Below, piece by piece: positions 59,613-64,000 of a stretch of DNA of 64,000 nt. Every line of letters starts with the position of its first letter. Position 1 is the first letter of the stretch. Source of the stretch: Mycobacterium xenopi (lineage in GTDB: Bacteria > Actinomycetota > Actinomycetes > Mycobacteriales > Mycobacteriaceae); assembly GCF_009936235.1 (NCBI RefSeq), contig NZ_AP022314.1, positions 4,216,001 through 4,280,000 on the forward strand, read 5' to 3'. Made by a program: the position numbers and the translations under genes. The notes below the pieces were generated by a model. That model was not told the DNA's origin, searched no databases, and worked only from the letters and a program-made list of their open reading frames with translations.

Positions 59613-60242
59613 TCAGCTCTCCCTGGGTCGCAGCCCGTGAAGCACCAGCGAGGCGACGAAATCGGCGACTTGTGCCGCGGTTACGCCGTCACCGGTGGAC
59701 AGCCGCCGGTGTGCCAGCTGGCCAATCAGCGCCGCCAGCGTATAGGCGACCATCCGGGGCGGGGCGGCCACCACCTCGCCGCGCTCCTGGCCGGCGACGA
59801 TGAAGGTTTCGATGTCGTCGATGAACCGCTCGTAGATGCCGCCGAGGTGCTTTTCGAACCGGTCGCCCAGCGCGTAGGCGTCGCGGAACAGTAGTTTCAC
59901 GCATGCCTTGTCGGCTTCGAAAAATTCCAACGTCGCTTGCACCGCGGTGCGAAATGACGCCTCGTCGTCGTCATCGCGGCCCGCAGCGACAGCCGCTGAA
60001 ACGTGAGCGCGCAATGCTTGCTCCTCGACGGCCATCAACGCGTGGAATAACTCATCCTTGGAGTCGAAATACCAGTAGATCGACCCGTAAGCCAGCCCGG
60101 ATTCTTTGGCGACGTCGGCGATGGTCGTGGCGTGAAAACCCTTGCGGGCGAACACTTTCTTAGCCGCCATCAAAATCTGATCGCGCCGCGCCGACTTGTC
60201 CTCCTCGCTGACCGCACGGTGGCGGCGCGTGGTAGTGCTCAT
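59613..60242 (-). CDS. TetR-family regulator of the BVMO operon
   Basis: 209-residue TetR protein. HTH: RRDQILMAAKKVFARKGFHA, TTIADVAKESGLAYGSIYWY and FDSKDELFHALMAVE. The ligand domain contains AVQATLEFFEADKACVKLLF and YERFIDDIETFIVAGQERGE, as in fatty-acyl-responsive TetR regulators. Its ATG overlaps the nitronate monooxygenase stop (ATGA), and its stop is 1 bp before the first BVMO gene. It is therefore inside the operon it probably controls. The 16-bp palindrome at 61,005 is the obvious candidate operator. Confidence 0.92.
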   Translation of the reverse strand: MSTTTRRHRAVSEEDKSARRDQILMAAKKVFARKGFHATTIADVAKESGLAYGSIYWYFDSKDELFHALMAVEEQALRAHVSAAVAAGRDDDDEASFRTAVQATLEFFEADKACVKLLFRDAYALGDRFEKHLGGIYERFIDDIETFIVAGQERGEVVAAPPRMVAYTLAALIGQLAHRRLSTGDGVTAAQVADFVASLVLHGLRPRES

Positions 60243-60982
60243 CGCTGCACCAGCTTGCCCAGGCGCTGCACCTCGTCGATGAACTCGTCGACCATGTCGA
60301 GCACCCCCGAGCGCGCCGGCCGCACCTTTTGCAGCGAGCCCACGACCTGCCCGACAAAGGTCGCCAGCTCGCGGGCCCGCGAATCCGCATTGCTGGCCGC
60401 TTGGTGGATACACAACTGCGGGTCGCCGATCAGGGCGCTCTGCAACGGCATGCCCAATGGTTCCGGGGCGTCGTGCCGATCGCACTCGTCGGTCCAGGCG
60501 GTGCGCACCGTGCGGGCCAACTTGCCGATCAGCGACGGCACCGTGTCCGAGGAGGAAGCAGCTAGAAACTTGTCCTTGACCACCGACGGCATCTCGGCCT
60601 CCTCGGTGGTCAGCCATACCGATCCGCACCACACGCCCTCGGGACCCGACGCCAGCGTGGCGGCGACCTGGCAGCCGCGGGCAATGCCGCCCGCCGCCAG
60701 AACGGCTGTCGGCGACACCGCCTCGACGACCTCGGGGTCTACCACCGTCGTCGAGAGCTCCCCGGTGTGTCCGCTCGCCTCGGTGCCCTGCGCGACGACG
60801 AGATCCACTCCCGCCGCGGCGTGCTGTACCGCATGCTGCCTGGTGCCGGCCAGCGCCGCGACCACTTCGTTGGCGTGGGCGCGTGTGACCACGTCGGCCA
60901 GCGGCGGGCCAAGGGCACTGGCGATCAGCCGGATGTCGTGCGCGAACGCCACACCGAGCAGCACGGCGGCCCTGGTTCGCAT
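60239..60982 (-). pseudogene. Nitronate monooxygenase family gene with large N-terminal-half deletion
   Basis: 247 codons from ATG 60,982. The start MRTRAAVLLGVAFAH resembles the native N-terminus of these FMN enzymes, but about 100 residues that form the first half of the barrel are absent and the sequence continues with LGPPLADVVTRAHANEVVAA, HAAAGVDLVVAQGTEASGHT, AVLAAGGIARGCQVAATLAS and GVWCGSVWLTTEEAEMPSVV. Those are the phosphate-binding and C-terminal parts of the family, normally about 350-380 residues. The frame is open, so a shortened protein may be made, but FMN binding is unlikely. First gene of the operon; its stop overlaps the TetR start. Confidence 0.75.
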
Positions 60983-61004
60983 TTCCACGACGGTACGAGT
61001 TATT

Positions 61005-61020
61005 GATTGACATGTCAATC
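61005..61020. promoter_or_regulatory. Perfect 16-bp palindrome, probable TetR operator
   Basis: GATTGACATGTCAATC is perfectly symmetric. It lies between divergent units: 22 bp before the minus-strand nitronate monooxygenase start (60,982) and 21 bp before the plus-strand thioesterase start (61,042). The gap of about 60 bp is so short that a bound repressor would block both promoters. Confidence 0.7.
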
Positions 61021-61041
61021 GAGTGCGGTACTGTGCCGGCT

Positions 61042-61476
61042 ATGGCCGAACCGTTGACCGACGAACAGCAAGACAGGCACCGGCAGGCGGTGCGGGAGTT
61101 CATGCCGTCCACCCCTTTTCTGGCTGGCCTTGACATCGTCTTCGAACGTTACGAACCCGACGCCGTCACCATCCGGTTGCCCTACCGTGCGGACTTGACC
61201 AACGACGGCGTCTACTTTCACGGCGGGGTCATCGCGTCTTTGATGGACACCACTGGAGCCGCGGCCGCATGGTCTAACCACGATTTCGCCAAGGGCATGC
61301 GCGCGTCGACGGTAGCGATGAGCATCCAATATGTGGGCACCGCCAAAAAGTCTGACCTGCTGTGCCATGCCCGCACTGTGCGGCGACGCAAGGAACTCGT
61401 CTTCACCGAGATCACCGCCACCGACACCAATGGCGACGCGGTCGCACATGCGGTGCAGACCTACCGCATCGTCTGA
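61042..61476 (+). CDS. PaaI-type hot-dog thioesterase
   Basis: 144-residue acyl-CoA thioesterase-like protein. The hot-dog signature is TNDGVYFHGGVIASLMDTTG, AAAAWSNHDF (GGVxAxLxDxxxGxA pattern), followed by STVAMSIQYVGTAKKSDLL. It starts at ATG 61,042, supported by the operator upstream. First gene of a unit with two acyl-CoA dehydrogenase genes, divergent from the BVMO operon. It could release CoA from dead-end acyl-CoAs of the pathway. Confidence 0.88.
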   Translation: MAEPLTDEQQDRHRQAVREFMPSTPFLAGLDIVFERYEPDAVTIRLPYRADLTNDGVYFHGGVIASLMDTTGAAAAWSNHDFAKGMRASTVAMSIQYVGTAKKSDLLCHARTVRRRKELVFTEITATDTNGDAVAHAVQTYRIV

Positions 61477-61520
61477 TGCCCGTGAGCCCGCGGCCACGAG
61501 AGGCGTCGAAAGGGGCAAAC

Positions 61521-62663
61521 ATGACAGAACAACCGGCCGCGGCTGGCGCCGTGGACCTCGATGCGCAGGTCGAGGCCTTGGTGTGTCGCTATCCGCCCGG
61601 GGATTGCGACCGCCAAACGTTTCTGGGTGCCCGCTTCGACGCCGGTCTGGCCTGGGTGTGGGCGGCACCGCAGGATGGCGGCGCGCAGGCCGATCGGTCT
61701 TTGCAGTCGCGGGTGGAGCGGCGGCTGGCCGCCGCCGGAGCGCCGATCGCTTTCCGGTACAACCCGATCGGGTTGGGCATGGTGGCGCCGGCGCTGTTCG
61801 CCCACGGCGAGCCCGAGCAGCGCAGCAGGTACTTGCGTGCGCTGTTCACCGGCGAGGAGATCTGGTGTCAGCTGTTCAGCGAACCCTCAGCCGGCTCGGA
61901 CGTGGCCGGGCTGGCCACCCGCGCACGGCGTGATGGTGACAACTGGGTCGTCAACGGCCAGAAGGTCTGGACCTCCGCCGCGCAGCACGCCCGTCGTGGA
62001 CTGTTAATTGCACGCACCGATCCCGACGTGCCCAAGCATGCCGGGCTGACCGCTTTCGTGGTCGACATGACCGCACCGGGCATCGACGTGCGTCCACTTC
62101 GGCAAATCACCGGTGACGCCGAGTTCAACGAGGTCTACCTCACCGACGTGCGGATAGCCGACCGTGACCGGATCGGGGAAGTCGGCCAGGGCTGGCAGGT
62201 AGCGACCACGATGTTGATGAACGAGCGGGTGGCCCTCGGTGGTGCGATGGCGGCTGGCGGCGAACGCCCCGGCGTGCGAATTCTCGACGCCTACCGGGCC
62301 GCCGCGCGCCCCGATAAGGCGCGCCGCGATCGAGCAGTGCAGCTCTGGGTCGAAGCCAACGTCGTCGCCCTGACCGCCACCCGGCTCGCTGCTGAGACCG
62401 GCCGTGGGCAGCCCGGCCCCATGGGCTCGGTGCTCAAACTCGCTGGTGCCGAACACAATCAGCGGGTCACCGAGTATCTGCTCGACTTGCAGGGGCTGGC
62501 GAGCTCTAACGACACCGTTCGCGACTATCTGCGGGCGCGCGCCAACACCATTGAGGGCGGTACCTCGGAGATTATGCGCAACATCCTCGGCGAGCGGGTC
62601 TTGGGTCTGCCCGCGGAGGCCCGGGTCGACAAGAACGTCGCGTGGCGAGACGTCCCACGCTAA
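61521..62663 (+). CDS. Acyl-CoA dehydrogenase
   Basis: 380-residue FAD enzyme for alpha,beta-dehydrogenation of acyl-CoA. It has IGLGMVAPALFAHGEPEQRS, CQLFSEPSAGSDVAGLATRA, WVVNGQKVWTSAAQHARRGL, ITGDAEFNEVYLTDVRIADR and the C-terminal NTIEGGTSEIMRNILGERVL. The pattern resembles one subunit of the heteromeric FadE/ChsE-type dehydrogenases of actinobacterial sterol catabolism, which are encoded in pairs. A second, shorter dehydrogenase gene follows 36 bp later but is broken by an IS, so this enzyme may lack its partner. Start ATG 61,521 follows GAAAGGGG. Confidence 0.9.
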   Translation: MTEQPAAAGAVDLDAQVEALVCRYPPGDCDRQTFLGARFDAGLAWVWAAPQDGGAQADRSLQSRVERRLAAAGAPIAFRYNPIGLGMVAPALFAHGEPEQRSRYLRALFTGEEIWCQLFSEPSAGSDVAGLATRARRDGDNWVVNGQKVWTSAAQHARRGLLIARTDPDVPKHAGLTAFVVDMTAPGIDVRPLRQITGDAEFNEVYLTDVRIADRDRIGEVGQGWQVATTMLMNERVALGGAMAAGGERPGVRILDAYRAAARPDKARRDRAVQLWVEANVVALTATRLAAETGRGQPGPMGSVLKLAGAEHNQRVTEYLLDLQGLASSNDTVRDYLRARANTIEGGTSEIMRNILGERVLGLPAEARVDKNVAWRDVPR

Positions 62664-62699
62664 CGGCAGGCAGGCAACGACAGCACTAGACGAGGGACG

Positions 62700-62985
62700 G
62701 TGACGGCGGTGGCGTTCTCCACGGAACAACACGAACTGCGGCGCACTGTGCGCGATTTCCTCGAAAGAAAGTCGCCCGAATCCGAGGTGCGCCGCCTGAT
62801 GGACACCCCGACCGGTTTCGACGCTGCGGTCTGGCAGCAGATGGGAGCACAGCTCGGGCTGCCCGGCATTCACATCCCAGAAGAGTTCGGCGGAGTGGGA
62901 TTGGGCTACGTCGACTTGTGCATCGCGCTTGAGGAGATGGGCACGCACCTGTTCGGCGGGCCGTTCTTCGCCTCGGCCGTCTTAG
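62700..62985 (+). pseudogene. Acyl-CoA dehydrogenase, N-terminal part, interrupted by IS1380-family copy 2
   Basis: 95 codons from GTG 62,700 read AFSTEQHELRRTVRDFLERK, QQMGAQLGLPGIHIPEEFGG, VGLGYVDLCIALEEMGTHLF and GGPFFASAVL, the N-terminal helical domain of an acyl-CoA dehydrogenase. At 62,986 the terminal repeat of an IS1380-family element begins. The rest of the gene, if it exists, lies beyond the window. It is the probable second subunit of the dehydrogenase encoded just upstream. Confidence 0.9.
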
Positions 62986-64000
62986 CCTGAATCCGTGGAT
63001 GGGTGATTTCGTGTTGCCGTCGACGCGGTTGTTTTGGGATGCGGCCGAGTGTGGCGCGGTGGGGCGTGGGTGATCCGCTGGCCTGTACCAGCTTTCCTTT
63101 GGGTTCCTTGGGTCGGGCCTGGGATGGCGGGGCGGACAGGGCTTGGAAGGTGGGGTCAGGCGGCGCGGGGTTGCGCGATCGGGTAACCGATGACGTTGTG
63201 CCACAGGGCCTTCCATCTGGCTCGCCAATGCCAGTGGGCGGGTAGGTGCAGCATTGGTTTGCGGGCCGGGGCGGCGAAGCGGGCCGGGATGTTGATCAGG
63301 TCGCGGCGCAGGGTAGCCCCGCGGGCCACGGCATGGTGGCCACCGGCGAGGGTGCCGACGGCGCGCAGCAGGTTATGGGCGATCACCGCGCAGGCCAGCC
63401 AGGCGCAGTTGGCCGCGAACAGCCCCGACGGGATGTGTGCCAGTGGGCCGTCGATTAAATCGGCGAAGGTGGTTTCGATGATGGCGTGGCGTCGGTGGGT
63501 GATATCGGCCTGGTCGACCGGCAGCGCGGAGTTGGTGACAAACGGGTGATAGCGCCACACCGGAAACAACGCATCCAGGTGGCGGGCGTCTTGACCCGGC
63601 GCACTACCAGCCGCACGGTCAGTGTTCGGCCGCGGGCCAGGCGCAGGGTGTAGGGGGTTTCGGCGACCTGGGCATCGGAGATCAACGCCCCGGTGTCGGG
63701 GTCTTCGACCGCGCCCGGGTAGTGCACCGGGGTCCAGGCGGCCTCGTCGATGGCGGCGATCGCGGCGTTGATGCGCTTGTTGCGGCTGATCGACAGGGAG
63801 AATTCGGCGCCTCGCTGAATGCAGGTGGTGATCACTTTCTTGGTGCCAAACATTGAGTCGCCGCGCACCAGGATCGGCGCGTCGGGGTTGATCGCTTTCG
63901 CGGTGGTGATCGCCTGCTTGAGCTGGTATGCGGCACCGCGCCCGGAGGCGGCTTTGCCGCTCCGTAGCTGCGCCTCGGCGATCACCGGCGCGGCGGTCGC
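62986..64000 (-). mobile_element. IS1380-family insertion sequence, copy 2, cut by window end
   Basis: It begins with the same terminal sequence as the right end of copy 1 (CCTGAATCCGTGGATGGGTG) and continues almost identically to the window end. The base pairs before it are GTCTTAG, identical to those before copy 1 when both dehydrogenase genes are read in sense. The far end and target duplication are outside the window. Confidence 0.93.
63156..64000 (-). pseudogene. IS1380-family transposase, copy 2, frameshifted and cut by window end
   Basis: It matches the C-terminal half of the copy 1 transposase, including ILVRGDSMFGTKKVITTCIQ and HRRHAIIETTF. At 63,591-63,592 one A of the AAAG present in copy 1 (sense strand) is missing, which changes RRVKDARHLDALFP to RRVKTPATWMRCF and breaks the frame. 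In compensation for copy 1, this copy keeps the asparagine in FAANCAWLA. The N-terminal part is outside the window. Confidence 0.88.

Noticed and set aside
61015..61668. Minus-strand frame overlapping the thioesterase and ACAD starts
   Set aside because: It is composed of Arg/Pro/His-rich shadow sequence, and the plus strand has conserved genes.

Overview
The window is high-GC actinobacterial DNA from a Mycobacterium, most likely a slow-growing non-tuberculous species. The evidence is gene content and order. The stretch from about 10 kb to 35 kb follows, in reverse, the order around Rv0492c-Rv0514 of M. tuberculosis: GMC oxidase, GntR/FadR-type regulator, ppx, Rv0497-Rv0499-like genes, proC, an excisionase-like HTH protein, a 33-residue ribosomal protein, galE2, a PlsC-like acyltransferase, a cyclopropane mycolate synthase, a MaoC dehydratase, serB1, a glutaredoxin-like protein and hemA-hemC-hemD-hemB. 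hemL opens the window and is cut by its left edge. I can compare with M. tuberculosis from memory only; no search was run.

Layout. 0-10 kb: hemL, two broken genes fused tail to tail, an F420-type nitroreductase, a selenium-binding protein/methanethiol oxidase, a SAM methyltransferase, a frameshifted TetR gene, an MpaB-family oxygenase, a methyltransferase pseudogene, a Tat-type esterase and an OafA-type acyltransferase with an SGNH domain. 10-18 kb: small membrane proteins, a vapBC toxin-antitoxin pair and the heme operon. 18-36 kb: the conserved core listed above, containing an intact IS1634-family element and two minisatellites (59-bp and 55-bp units). 36-64 kb: an accessory region of lipid and ketone catabolism, with two IS1380-family copies and one IS256-family copy.

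Main functional unit. From 60,982 down to 50,933 nine minus-strand genes are packed with 1-70 bp gaps or 4-bp overlaps: nitronate monooxygenase remnant, TetR, Baeyer-Villiger monooxygenase (BVMO), LLM-class F420 oxidoreductase, a second BVMO, SDR, hormone-sensitive-lipase-type esterase, acyl-CoA synthetase and SDR. A divergent thioesterase and acyl-CoA dehydrogenase (ACAD) unit starts across a perfect 16-bp palindrome. The set reads as alcohol to ketone to ester to acid to acyl-CoA, that is subterminal oxidation, and resembles the mymA operon of M. tuberculosis. A second operon (MaoC hydratase, SCP2-type thiolase, SDR and an ACAD remnant) lies next to an AraC/VirS-like regulator.

Genome decay is prominent. 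Three of four ACAD genes are broken, two of them by the same IS1380-family element at the same GTCTTAG target. A CaiB/BaiF racemase gene is split by the IS256-family element. Two separate deletion scars each join convergent genes that have both lost their 3' ends (about 1,895 and about 45,905). Several other genes carry single-base frameshifts, some of which could be assembly errors. I see no tRNA, rRNA or CRISPR array.
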